This document shows positions 40,202 through 48,171 of a stretch of DNA of 64,000 nt, piece by piece. The stretch lies in contig NZ_FZNX01000007.1 of assembly GCF_900188355.1 (NCBI RefSeq), positions 1-64,000 on the forward strand, written 5' to 3'. Position 1 is the first letter of the stretch, and every line of letters starts with the position of its first letter. Source of the stretch: Lutibacter flavus (GTDB taxonomy: Bacteria > Bacteroidota > Bacteroidia > Flavobacteriales > Flavobacteriaceae). The translations under genes were made by a program, and so were the position numbers. The notes under the pieces were generated by a model. The model did not search any database. It saw only the letters and a program-made list of their open reading frames with translations, and was not told the DNA's origin.

Positions 40202-40657
40202 ATGATGTTATCGCGCGCAAGTAAGTATGCAATTTTATCAACTTTATATTTAGCAGAACATGCAAATGAGAATAGAAAAATAAGTGTTAAAGTTATTGCA
40301 GAAAGCATTGATGTTCCTAGTCCATTTTTAGCAAAATTATTTCAGCAGTTAGTAAAAGGAAAAATTATTTCTTCAACAAAAGGTCCAAATGGTGGTTTTT
40401 ATTTAACTAAAAAAAATCAAAAAAAGAGTGTTCTTGATATTATTGAGAATATTGATGGATTAATTAAAATTAACGAATGTTTTTTAGGTTTAAATGAGTG
40501 TGATGGTTCCAACCCGTGTCCTGTTCATTTTATAGTTGAACGATTTAAAAATAGTATTTTCGAAAAATTTCGTGATAAAAATATTATGGAATTATCTGAA
40601 GAAATAGTTGCGAATGGAAGAAAATTGACTCTTAAAGATATTTCCCCGGAAGTTTAA
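40202..40657 (+). CDS. Rrf2 family regulator, NsrR-like
   Basis: 151 residues; ATGATG allows a start at 40202 or 40205. N-terminal winged helix (SRASKYAILSTLYLAEHANE, IDVPSPFLAKLFQQLVKGK, STKGPNGGFYLTKK). The C-terminal cluster region has three Cys in NECFLGLNECDGSNPCPVHF, spaced as in [Fe-S] Rrf2 regulators such as NsrR and IscR. Position immediately before norCB supports NO sensing and control of nor, but no NsrR-like operator was identified. It starts 58 bp after tnaA and precedes norC by 132 bp. Confidence 0.88.
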   Translation: MMLSRASKYAILSTLYLAEHANENRKISVKVIAESIDVPSPFLAKLFQQLVKGKIISSTKGPNGGFYLTKKNQKKSVLDIIENIDGLIKINECFLGLNECDGSNPCPVHFIVERFKNSIFEKFRDKNIMELSEEIVANGRKLTLKDISPEV

Positions 40658-40679
40658 CTAGTTTAACAATACTCAAATT

Positions 40680-40723
40680 ATGATATTTATCATTTTAATA
40701 AACAATTTTTCAGTATATATTTG
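40680..40723 (+). promoter_or_regulatory. norCB promoter with palindromic site (site C)
   Basis: Perfect 14-bp palindrome ATGATATTTATCAT at 40680-40693, then TATATTTG at 40716-40723, a -7 box giving a start about 40730. The palindrome is centred about 43 bp upstream of the start, close to the -41.5 position used by class II CRP/FNR activators. Related to sites A and B. The protein that binds is not known. Confidence 0.5.
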
Positions 40724-40789
40724 CACTATATGAGATAAAAAGGTCTTAATATATTTATTACGAAAAATTAACCATTAAACTAGTTAAAC

Positions 40790-41269
40790 ATGTTATCTAA
40801 AAAACAAGCAAGGGCTTTCTTTCTGGGTGGAACACTCGTAACGTTTCTTATTTTTATAGGACTTACGGTTTTTTCTTTATCCAAAGAAGTTGATCAAACC
40901 AACCACGAAAACATTACAGCTGAAGTTGTTCGCGGTAAAGAAATTTGGGAATCCAATAATTGTATGGGATGCCATACAATATTAGGTGAAGGTGCTTACT
41001 ATGCACCAGAATTAACAAAAGTTGTTGATCGATTAAATTTAAAATACAATGGTAACGGAGAAGAAGTTATCAAAAGTATTTTAATGTCTGAAGGGCCTTG
41101 GCAACCAAATGGTAGAAAAATGGTGGCCTATGGGTTTTCTGAAGCTGAAGCAAGTGATGTTGTTGCTTTCTTTAAATGGATTGGAGAAATTGATTTAAAT
41201 GGTTTTGGAAAAGTAGTAGGTGTAGACAGAAAAATATCTCCTTTAGCAAAAGAAAAAATTAATAAATAA
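40790..41269 (+). CDS. norC: Nitric oxide reductase cytochrome c subunit
   Basis: 159 residues. The N-terminal membrane anchor is at about 9-30. Heme motif CMGCH at 58-62 in NNCMGCHTILGEGAYYAP. A Met in GRKMVAYGFS (about residue 118) is the likely sixth heme ligand. It transfers electrons to NorB in the periplasm. Heme attachment needs the CcsBA encoded at 35277. It starts 67 bp after the predicted -7 box and is 10 bp before norB. Confidence 0.93.
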   Translation: MLSKKQARAFFLGGTLVTFLIFIGLTVFSLSKEVDQTNHENITAEVVRGKEIWESNNCMGCHTILGEGAYYAPELTKVVDRLNLKYNGNGEEVIKSILMSEGPWQPNGRKMVAYGFSEAEASDVVAFFKWIGEIDLNGFGKVVGVDRKISPLAKEKINK

Positions 41270-41279
41270 GAAAAACATT

Positions 41280-42617
41280 ATGAAATATAAATCACAAAAA
41301 GTAGCATATTGGTTTTTTGCACTTTCGATGCTATTATTAGTATTACAAATTACCTATGGATTTATCATGGGATTTGCCCGAATTGGCTTTGATAATTTAC
41401 ACGATTTTATTCCTTTTAATACTGCAAGAGCGGTGCATACAAACTTATTGGTAGTTTGGCTATTGTCTGGTTTTATGGGAGCTGCTTATTATATAATTCC
41501 TGAAGAAGCTCAAAGAGAATTGGTAAGCGTAAAGTTGGCATATGTACAATTAATTAGTTTAGCACTTGTTGGTGTTGTTGCAGTTGTAGGTTTTCACTTT
41601 AATATTTGGGAAGGACGTAAATTTTTAGAAATTCCAAGACCGTTAGATTATCTTGTTGTTGTAAATGTACTTTTATTTCTAGGACTCATTTTAACAACAC
41701 TTTTTAAGGCAAAACGAAAAACTACAACCTCGCTAGTTCTTTCAATGGGACTTTTATTTGCTGCATTATTGTATCTGCCAGGAATGTTACCATTCGATAG
41801 CCAGGTAACCGATTCTTTTTTCCGTTGGTGGGTTGTTCATTTATGGGTAGAAGGTGTTTGGGAATTAATTATGGGAGGTATTTTATCTTTCTTATTAATT
41901 AAATTAACTGGTGTAGATAGAGAAGTTATTGAAAAATGGTTATATGTAATTGTTGGTTTAACTTTCTTATCAGGTGTTTTAGGAACAGGGCACCACTATT
42001 ATTATATAGGAGTAAATAAAATTTGGTTAGTTGTTGGTGGAATATTCTCAGCATTAGAACCTTTAGCATTTTTAGCAATGGCATTATTTGCTGTTAATAT
42101 GTACAGAAAAGGGGAGAAAAAACATCCTAATAAATTAGCTCTATACTGGACTCTAGGTTCTGCAATTGTTTCATTTGTGGGTGCCGGATTATTAGGTTTT
42201 GCGCATACTTTACCACAAACAAACTTATATACTCACGGAACTTTAGTAACTGCAATGCACGGACATTTAGCATTCTGGGGAGCATATGCAATGATCGTTT
42301 TAGCAATTATTAGTTATAGTTTGCCAAATATGACAGGAAGAAAACTCTATGAAAGCACAAGAGGTAGAGCTGCATTTTGGTTATCAAATATTGGTATGAT
42401 TGGAATGACGGTTGCCTTTGGTGTTGCTGGAGTTGCTCAAGTTTATTTAGAACGTAAATTTGGAATGGATTTTATGGAAGTGCAAAAAGAGATAAGCATT
42501 CATTTTGTAGTATTACTATTATGTGCAACAATGTTTACCACAGGAATAGTGCTTTACATTATTGATTTTTACAAACACGGAGCTCCAACTGATGAGGCGT
42601 TGGAAATTAATGAATAA
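41280..42617 (+). CDS. norB: Nitric oxide reductase catalytic subunit
   Basis: 445 residues, about 12 membrane helices, length of the NorB of cNOR. Conserved His for heme b lies in ARAVHTNLLVVW. Heme b3 and non-heme iron ligands are in VVHLWVEGVWELI (with the FeB-associated Glu), GTGHHYYYIG and MHGHLAFWGAYAM. It reduces 2 NO to N2O with electrons from NorC; inner membrane. The separate NorC shows it is not the single-subunit quinol type. It ends 214 bp before norQ. Confidence 0.95.
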   Translation: MKYKSQKVAYWFFALSMLLLVLQITYGFIMGFARIGFDNLHDFIPFNTARAVHTNLLVVWLLSGFMGAAYYIIPEEAQRELVSVKLAYVQLISLALVGVVAVVGFHFNIWEGRKFLEIPRPLDYLVVVNVLLFLGLILTTLFKAKRKTTTSLVLSMGLLFAALLYLPGMLPFDSQVTDSFFRWWVVHLWVEGVWELIMGGILSFLLIKLTGVDREVIEKWLYVIVGLTFLSGVLGTGHHYYYIGVNKIWLVVGGIFSALEPLAFLAMALFAVNMYRKGEKKHPNKLALYWTLGSAIVSFVGAGLLGFAHTLPQTNLYTHGTLVTAMHGHLAFWGAYAMIVLAIISYSLPNMTGRKLYESTRGRAAFWLSNIGMIGMTVAFGVAGVAQVYLERKFGMDFMEVQKEISIHFVVLLLCATMFTTGIVLYIIDFYKHGAPTDEALEINE

Positions 42618-42831
42618 AAAAAATAGTTTGTTGCTTTTGAGTGTTGTTGAAATGTTTGTTTTTTAAATCTAAATATAAGATTTTCAACAGACTCAAAACC
42701 GCAGCAAAACTTATTGAATAAGAATCAAGATATAGTTATTAAGTTGATTTTTAGAGTTAAAGGTGTGTTTGTTATTAACAAAACTATCCTAACTCTGGTT
42801 TTCTTATTTAAAACTTCAAATTTTATATCAA

Positions 42832-43611
42832 ATGCAAGATCAAGCACCATATTATCACCAAATAGGAAAAGAAATTGAGGTTTTTGAACACGCCTATAAA
42901 AATAAAATCTCCTTTTTGTTAAAAGGTCCAACAGGTACTGGGAAGTCTAGATTTATTGAGTATATGGCTCATAAATTAGATAAAAAGTTGATTACAATTA
43001 GTTGCCATGAAGAAACTTCTTCTACAGATTTAGTTGGAAGATATATTATTAAAGGAACTGAAACTATTTGGTCTGATGGACCCTTAACTACTGCAATTAA
43101 AGAAGGAGCAATTATTTATTTAGATGAAATTGCAGAAGCAAGACCCGATGTAATTGTTGCAATTCATTCATTAACGGATCACAGACGAGAATTATTTATA
43201 GATAAGTTAGGTGAAACTGTAAAAGCACATGAAGATTTTATGCTAGTAGCTTCTTTTAATCCTGGTTATCAAAAAGGATTTAAAGAATTAAAACCTTCAA
43301 CTCGTCAACGATTTATAGCAACTGCTTTTGCATATCCTGATGCTAAAATTGAAGCAGATATTTTAGTAAATGAAACAGGTGTAGATAAAGATATTGCCAA
43401 AAAACTAGTAAATATTGCTACGAAGATTAGAAACTTAACTGAGCTTGGTTTAGCCGAAACAGTTTCAACTCGTTTATTGGTTGATGCAGCTAAATTAATT
43501 CATAGCGGTTTACCAAAAAGATTATCAGTTGAAGTTGCAATTGTTGAGCCTTTAACCGATGATTTGGATGTTGTAGAAGCCTTAAAAGATTTGTGTAATC
43601 TAATGATTTAA
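42832..43611 (+). CDS. norQ: AAA+ ATPase NorQ (CbbQ/NirQ family)
   Basis: 259 residues. Walker A GPTGTGKS at 32-39, Walker B AIIYLDEIAEARPDV, then sensor SFNPGYQKG and the arginine-rich TRQRFIATAF, then a helical C-terminal lid. CbbQ/NirQ/NorQ ATPases work with VWA proteins such as NorD to insert the non-heme iron or mature the reductase. It starts 214 bp after norB. The 186 bp to norD contain REP-like repeats. Confidence 0.93.
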   Translation: MQDQAPYYHQIGKEIEVFEHAYKNKISFLLKGPTGTGKSRFIEYMAHKLDKKLITISCHEETSSTDLVGRYIIKGTETIWSDGPLTTAIKEGAIIYLDEIAEARPDVIVAIHSLTDHRRELFIDKLGETVKAHEDFMLVASFNPGYQKGFKELKPSTRQRFIATAFAYPDAKIEADILVNETGVDKDIAKKLVNIATKIRNLTELGLAETVSTRLLVDAAKLIHSGLPKRLSVEVAIVEPLTDDLDVVEALKDLCNLMI

Positions 43612-43629
43612 GAGTCTAAAGTTAAAAAG

Positions 43630-43712
43630 TCAAAAAGCAAAAAGCAAACTGAGCAGAGTCGAAGCCATAATTAATTAGCTCGTTACGTCATCCTGAACTT
43701 GATTCAGGATCT
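43630..43712. repeat. REP-like elements between norQ and norD
   Basis: Contains a first motif AACTGAGCAGAGTCGAAG (about 43646-43664) and a second, CGTCATCCTGAACTTGATTCAGGATCTCAT (given here in two parts: CGTCATCCTGAACTTG then ATTCAGGATCTCAT), with TCCTGAA/TTCAGGA arms at about 43690-43708. These are short palindromes of a type dispersed in flavobacteria. They may add a structured spacer to the nor transcript. Confidence 0.6.
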
Positions 43713-43797
43713 CATCAACATAAAAGTAAAAAAAGAATACTTTAAACTAATAATAAATAGCGATTAGCCAAAAGCTAAAAGCCAACAGCTTACAAAC

Positions 43798-45555
43798 ATG
43801 TTTGAACCAGACGAATACATATTTACCAAACTTGCTTATTTCTTTAAAAATAGAAGTAAAAAAAAGCATGAAAGTATGGAACATTCGGTTTCGTTAATTG
43901 ATATAAAACCGCGTTTAACTATTTTATCACGTGCAATTACTGGAGAAGCAATTGAAATTTATGAGGCTGAAAGAGAAGGAGGATTTAAAAATAATAACTT
44001 TTTTCTTCCTGTAAAGTTTTCAGAATTTAATTCAGTAGATGAAAATATAGCATTCTATTTATTCCGAATTTTATATGTATCAGTTCAAAAAAGCTTAAAC
44101 TTAAATTGGGAAGACAATTTAGAACATGAGTTAGAAGAATCTCAGAAAAAAGCGAAAGAAACTTCAAAATTAGTTTTAGAATCTTTATTTGAACAATTTC
44201 CAATTACTGAAAAATATTACAACAAATTTCTTCACTATTATACAAAAAAAACGGCTGTTGATTATTCATTTATCTATGGAAAATGGATGCGGAATACTCC
44301 TGAAGAAACGCCTAAAAAAACCTTAAATAATTTTACAGATAAAGTTAAAAAAGCAGAAGAAGAGAAACCGAAAACAATTTTAAAATCCAATGCTGTTGAA
44401 GAAATAATTTCGGTTCAGGTTGATATCAAACAGCAGGAAGATGCAGTTTTACAACATCAGTTTGAAAAAGTTGAAACTGCCGAAGAATTTGCAGGCAATT
44501 TTAGAGATTTTGATGGTGAAGATGAATTGGATGATCATTCAAATGCTTTGGAAGATATAAATATGAAATATACAGTGCGTGTTGATGATACGGCACATTC
44601 TGTTTATCAGGCTGATTTTATTGAGAATACAACTGTTTCCGAAAGTGCTGAAACGGACAGTAAAGGCTATCATATTAAATATGATGAGTGGGATTATACA
44701 AAACGAACTTATAAAGATAATTTTTGTAAAGTTTATCCAAAAACATTGTTAAAAACCGATGTTAATTATTACAAAAAAACATTGAATGAAAACAGATCAA
44801 CTTTGGTTGGTTTGCGAAAAATGTTATCATCAGTTAATAATAAATACCAACAACAAAGAAGACAAACACAAGGTGAAGAATTTGACATTGATGCAATAAC
44901 AGATCTATATGTTGATGTACATTCCGGACATACGCCTTCAGAAAAAATTTATTTATCAAAAAGAAAAAAAGAAAAAGATGTATCCATTTTATTGCTGTTA
45001 GATGTTAGTTTATCTAGTGATGGTTATGCTGCAGGAAACAGAGTTATTGATGTTGAAAAACAGGTTTCTATTTTGTTTGGTGAAATTTTAGAAGAATTTA
45101 ATATTGATTTTTCTATTGACTGTTTTTACTCTAAAACTAGAAATCATTCTTCATACATAACAATTAAAGATTTTGATGAAGATTGGAACAAAGCCAAATT
45201 TAAAGTTGGAGCAGTTGAGCCAAGTGGTTATACAAGAATTGGAGCAGCTTTACGTCATTCTGGAGCGATGTTAGATAAAAGAGACACCAAAAATAAATGG
45301 GTGATTTTAATCTCAGATGGGAAGCCGAATGATTATGATAAATATGAAGGAAAACATGGTGTTAATGACGTTAAACAAGCACTCCGAGAATTAAATGAAC
45401 GTAATATAAATTCCTATGCATTGGCCATTGAAGCACAAGCAAAATATTATTTGCCACAAATGTTTGGGCAAAATCATTATCAAATATTAACAACTCCAGT
45501 TGAATTATTAAAATCGTTAGTTCAATTGTACGAAAAAATAAAACATCAATCATAA
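43798..45555 (+). CDS. norD: VWA-domain protein NorD
   Basis: 585 residues. N-terminal about 350 residues are helical with an acidic middle (EDELDDHSNALEDINM). The C-terminal VWA domain has the MIDAS motif DVSLSSD at residue 402, the threonine in GYTRIGAALRHSG and DGKPNDYDKYEG. NorD and NorQ activate cytochrome c NO reductase. Starts in ATG at 43798 after the REP-like stretch. It is 10 bp before the RIC-like gene. Confidence 0.92.
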   Translation: MFEPDEYIFTKLAYFFKNRSKKKHESMEHSVSLIDIKPRLTILSRAITGEAIEIYEAEREGGFKNNNFFLPVKFSEFNSVDENIAFYLFRILYVSVQKSLNLNWEDNLEHELEESQKKAKETSKLVLESLFEQFPITEKYYNKFLHYYTKKTAVDYSFIYGKWMRNTPEETPKKTLNNFTDKVKKAEEEKPKTILKSNAVEEIISVQVDIKQQEDAVLQHQFEKVETAEEFAGNFRDFDGEDELDDHSNALEDINMKYTVRVDDTAHSVYQADFIENTTVSESAETDSKGYHIKYDEWDYTKRTYKDNFCKVYPKTLLKTDVNYYKKTLNENRSTLVGLRKMLSSVNNKYQQQRRQTQGEEFDIDAITDLYVDVHSGHTPSEKIYLSKRKKEKDVSILLLLDVSLSSDGYAAGNRVIDVEKQVSILFGEILEEFNIDFSIDCFYSKTRNHSSYITIKDFDEDWNKAKFKVGAVEPSGYTRIGAALRHSGAMLDKRDTKNKWVILISDGKPNDYDKYEGKHGVNDVKQALRELNERNINSYALAIEAQAKYYLPQMFGQNHYQILTTPVELLKSLVQLYEKIKHQS

Positions 45556-45565
45556 GATATTAAAA

Positions 45566-46276
45566 ATGCAAATAACAAAAGAAAACACAGTAGCGGACGT
45601 AGTGTCAAAAAACTTAGGGTCAGATCATGTTTTTAGCAAATATAAAATTGATTTTTGCTGTGGAGGTGGCGATACTTTAGATAAAATTTGTAAAGAAAGC
45701 GGAGTGGATTTTGAAGTGCTAAAAGCAGAAATTGAATCCATAAACAATAAAATTTCTGGATTATCAAATACAAAGGATGCAGATATACCATCAATAATTG
45801 AGCAAGCAAAAGATGGTTATCACGTTTCTATTAGCGATGCTATTTTTGAAATTTTACCATTTGCAGCTAAAGTTGCAGAAGTTCATGGTTTTGAACATAC
45901 AGAGGTAGTTGAAATTAATAAATTAGTTAAAGGTGTTGACATTGTGATAACTGAAATGTTTCAAAATTCAATTATGAGTTTATACCCCATAATTAATGAA
46001 ATAGCAGCATTGAATGCCAAAAAAGAAGGGGTTTCATTGGAATTGTTGAAAAATTTACAGAAAACAATTAAAAGAAATGAAATAGCACAACAATTAATTG
46101 GAGATTCTTTAAAAGAAATTGCAGCGTTATCGTCCCACTATTCCGTTCCTGCAGAAGCTTGTAATTCATATAGATTTTTATATGAAAAACTACACGGGTT
46201 TCATCATGAAGTACAAAAATATATGCATTTAGAAAAAAATGTATTAATACCAAAAGTGCTTAAAGAAATAGAGTAA
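45566..46276 (+). CDS. RIC/ScdA-like protein with degenerate hemerythrin domain
   Basis: 236 residues. Residues 1-60 are an intact ScdA_N (DUF542) domain with FCCGGGDTLDKIC. The rest aligns to the YtfE/ScdA di-iron hemerythrin domain by VHGFEH, PAEACNSYRFLYEKLH and LEKNVLIP. Of the E. coli YtfE iron ligands, only the first His (in DGYHVSIS) and the last Glu (in MHLEKNVLIP) appear kept. The His and Glu of the HMMKEE segment are replaced in TEMFQNSIMSLYP, the EH His is Ile in NEIAQQL, and the last His is Tyr. So a normal di-iron site is unlikely. Located between norD and the DUF438 gene. Confidence 0.85.
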   Translation: MQITKENTVADVVSKNLGSDHVFSKYKIDFCCGGGDTLDKICKESGVDFEVLKAEIESINNKISGLSNTKDADIPSIIEQAKDGYHVSISDAIFEILPFAAKVAEVHGFEHTEVVEINKLVKGVDIVITEMFQNSIMSLYPIINEIAALNAKKEGVSLELLKNLQKTIKRNEIAQQLIGDSLKEIAALSSHYSVPAEACNSYRFLYEKLHGFHHEVQKYMHLEKNVLIPKVLKEIE

Positions 46277-46305
46277 AAGCATTTAAACTAACAAAAATTA
46301 AAAAA

Positions 46306-47283
46306 ATGAATTTATTTTTACCCACTGCTGAAGAATTGCCAATTGGGCATCCAGTAAAAGTTTATTATCAGGAAAGTGCTTTAATACAAGATATATTATT
46401 AGAATTATATGAGGTAAATCCCTTTGAAGATTTTCAAAAATATTTTAATATATTTAATCAATTAACCACTATTGAAAAACGATTTTCAAGAAAAGAAAAT
46501 CAGTTGTTTCCATACTTAGAAAAATATGGTTGGGAAGGTCCAAGTCAGGGAATGTGGTCGTTTCATGATAATTTAAGAGATCAAATCAGATTGTTAAAGG
46601 GATACAATACTGAAAAAAACATATCAAAAATTACAGATAATATTCCATATTTAATTGAAGGAATTAAACGCTTGTTAAGTATTGAAGATATGAAGTTGTT
46701 TCCAAAATCTATGGGTTTATTATCTGAAGATGATTGGAAAGAATTTTATATTGGAGATGAAGAAATAGGGTGGATGTTAATTGAAAAACCAATTCCTTAT
46801 CCAGGAGCTGAAGAAGTTGCATATGTGCATCCAAGTGATGATTTTTCTAAAAGAGATTTATCCTTTTCATTAGATAATACATTTCATTATGACGAAGGGT
46901 ATATGACACCCGAACAAGTAAATCTGTTACTTCGCTTTTTACCTGTGGATATCACTTTTGTGGATGAAAATGACAAAGTGATTTTTTACAATAGAGGAGA
47001 CGATAGAGTTTTCCTAAGAAGTAAAGGAATTATAGGAAGAGAAGTGAAATTTTGTCATCCGCCAAAAAGTGTGGATATGGTATTACGAATTGTTGCTGAA
47101 TTTAAAGCGGGAACAAAAGATGTTGCCGAATTCTGGTTCAATTTTAAAGGAAGAATTATACATATTAGATATTTTGCTATTCGTGATAACGACAAGCAAT
47201 ATAAAGGAGTAATTGAAATGTCTCAGGACATTACAGATATTCAAAAATTAGAAGGACAAAAACGTTTATTAGACTGGGATTAA
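46306..47283 (+). CDS. DUF438/hemerythrin-like plus PAS protein
   Basis: 325 residues. Residues about 14-140 are hemerythrin-like (PIGHPVKVYYQES, RKENQLFPYLEKYGWEGP, MWSFHDNLRDQ), as in DUF438 proteins. The usual His before the RKE motif is Phe here (KRFSRKEN), and the final helix reads SIEDMKLFP. Residues about 195-315 are a PAS domain (VDITFVDENDKVIFYNRGDD, AEFWFNFKGRIIHIRYFAIR). Soluble, no kinase domain. A sensory or scaffolding role in NO stress is inferred from the operon. It is 29 bp after the RIC-like gene and 9 bp before norE. Confidence 0.85.
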   Translation: MNLFLPTAEELPIGHPVKVYYQESALIQDILLELYEVNPFEDFQKYFNIFNQLTTIEKRFSRKENQLFPYLEKYGWEGPSQGMWSFHDNLRDQIRLLKGYNTEKNISKITDNIPYLIEGIKRLLSIEDMKLFPKSMGLLSEDDWKEFYIGDEEIGWMLIEKPIPYPGAEEVAYVHPSDDFSKRDLSFSLDNTFHYDEGYMTPEQVNLLLRFLPVDITFVDENDKVIFYNRGDDRVFLRSKGIIGREVKFCHPPKSVDMVLRIVAEFKAGTKDVAEFWFNFKGRIIHIRYFAIRDNDKQYKGVIEMSQDITDIQKLEGQKRLLDWD

Positions 47284-47292
47284 CAATATATT

Positions 47293-47874
47293 ATGCAAAC
47301 AGAACAACTTAATTCTAAAAGTATTTATTATCCGCCAGGAGGAATATTAATGTGGATTATCATATTTTTAGAATTGTTCACTTTTGGAATGGCTTTAATA
47401 GCAATGGTTATTAATAGCAAAGATGAACCAGAAGTTTTTCATAATTCAAGGTTATTATTAAACTCTACTTATGGAGCTATAAACACTGTGTTTTTATTAA
47501 CCAGTGGTTTTTTTATGGCACAATCTGTAAAATATCTAAAACTTAAAGAGGTAGAAAAATCATCGTTGTTTTTAAAATTAACAATGTTAGGAGGGTTGTT
47601 ATTTTTAGTTTTAAAAAGCATTGAATATTATGGTAAAATTCAGGGAGGACTTACGTTAAGTTATAATACATTTTTCTCTTTTTATTGGATGTTAACACTA
47701 TTTCACGTAATTCATGTGATTGTTGGTTTGGTAGTTCTAGCAGTAAATTTTATTGGGTTGAAAAAGAAAAAAGGGGAAACAAATTTAGAGGATTTTGAAG
47801 CTAGTGCAGCCTTTTGGCACATGTGCGATTTAATTTGGTTGTTGTTATTTCCAATAATCTATTTAATTTTTTAG
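47293..47874 (+). CDS. norE: Heme-copper oxidase subunit III-like protein (NorE)
   Basis: 193 residues with five to six membrane segments. Conserved subunit III features are FLELFTFGMALIAM, YWMLTLFHVIHVIVGLVVL and AAFWHMCDLIWLLLFPIIY. NorE in the nor operons of other bacteria is the same family and helps full reductase activity. It is one base from norF-like. The symbol is given by position and family. Confidence 0.85.
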   Translation: MQTEQLNSKSIYYPPGGILMWIIIFLELFTFGMALIAMVINSKDEPEVFHNSRLLLNSTYGAINTVFLLTSGFFMAQSVKYLKLKEVEKSSLFLKLTMLGGLLFLVLKSIEYYGKIQGGLTLSYNTFFSFYWMLTLFHVIHVIVGLVVLAVNFIGLKKKKGETNLEDFEASAAFWHMCDLIWLLLFPIIYLIF

Positions 47875-47875
47875 A

Positions 47876-48154
47876 ATGAAAAAAAAACACACCCCTTACC
47901 CCTCTCAAGAGGGGATTTTATCCTTCTTAAAAGTTTGGATTGTATTAATTGTATTGACAATTTGTACTGCATTAATTGCTAATTCAACGTTACTATATTC
48001 AAGTACGGTTTTGCTAATTTTAATTCTTTCAGTAGTAAAATTTTTAGGAGTTTCCTTCTATTTTATGGAGTTGAGGAAAGCTCATATTTTTTGGAAAATA
48101 TCAGTTTTTATGTATGCCTTGTTGTTTATAGTGCTTGTTTATGTAATAATTTAG
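47876..48154 (+). CDS. norF: Cytochrome oxidase subunit IV-like small membrane protein (NorF)
   Basis: 92 residues. After residue 20 it has three membrane segments of the prokaryotic COX4 type (VWIVLIVLTICTALIANSTL, SVVKFLGVSFYFMELRKAH, ISVFMYALLFIVLVYVII). The first about 13 residues (MKKKHTPYPSQEG) are encoded by a palindromic repeat that is dispersed in flavobacterial genomes, so the native N-terminus may have been displaced or extended by the insertion. It follows norE by one base and is the last gene of the nor block. Confidence 0.8.
   Translation: MKKKHTPYPSQEGILSFLKVWIVLIVLTICTALIANSTLLYSSTVLLILILSVVKFLGVSFYFMELRKAHIFWKISVFMYALLFIVLVYVII
47888..47914 (+). repeat. REP-like palindrome inside the norF coding region
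   Basis: Element CACACCCCTTACCCCTCT then CAAGAGGGGA, with perfect 7-bp arms CCCCTCT/AGAGGGG (47899-47914). It is translated in frame as HTPYPSQEG. It belongs to a repeat type normally found between genes. Confidence 0.65.
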
Positions 48155-48171
48155 TCTAAAATTAGACTTTT
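48153..48171 (+). terminator. Weak terminator at the end of the nor block
   Basis: AGTCTA/TAGACT arms around AAAT overlap the norF stop and are followed by TTT. The stem is short and AT-rich, so termination may be leaky. Confidence 0.4.

Noticed and set aside
43612-43797. Small gene or attenuator between norQ and norD
   Set aside because: The stretch consists of REP-like repeats and A-rich imperfect repeats (AAAAGCAAAAAGC type), with no credible frame.
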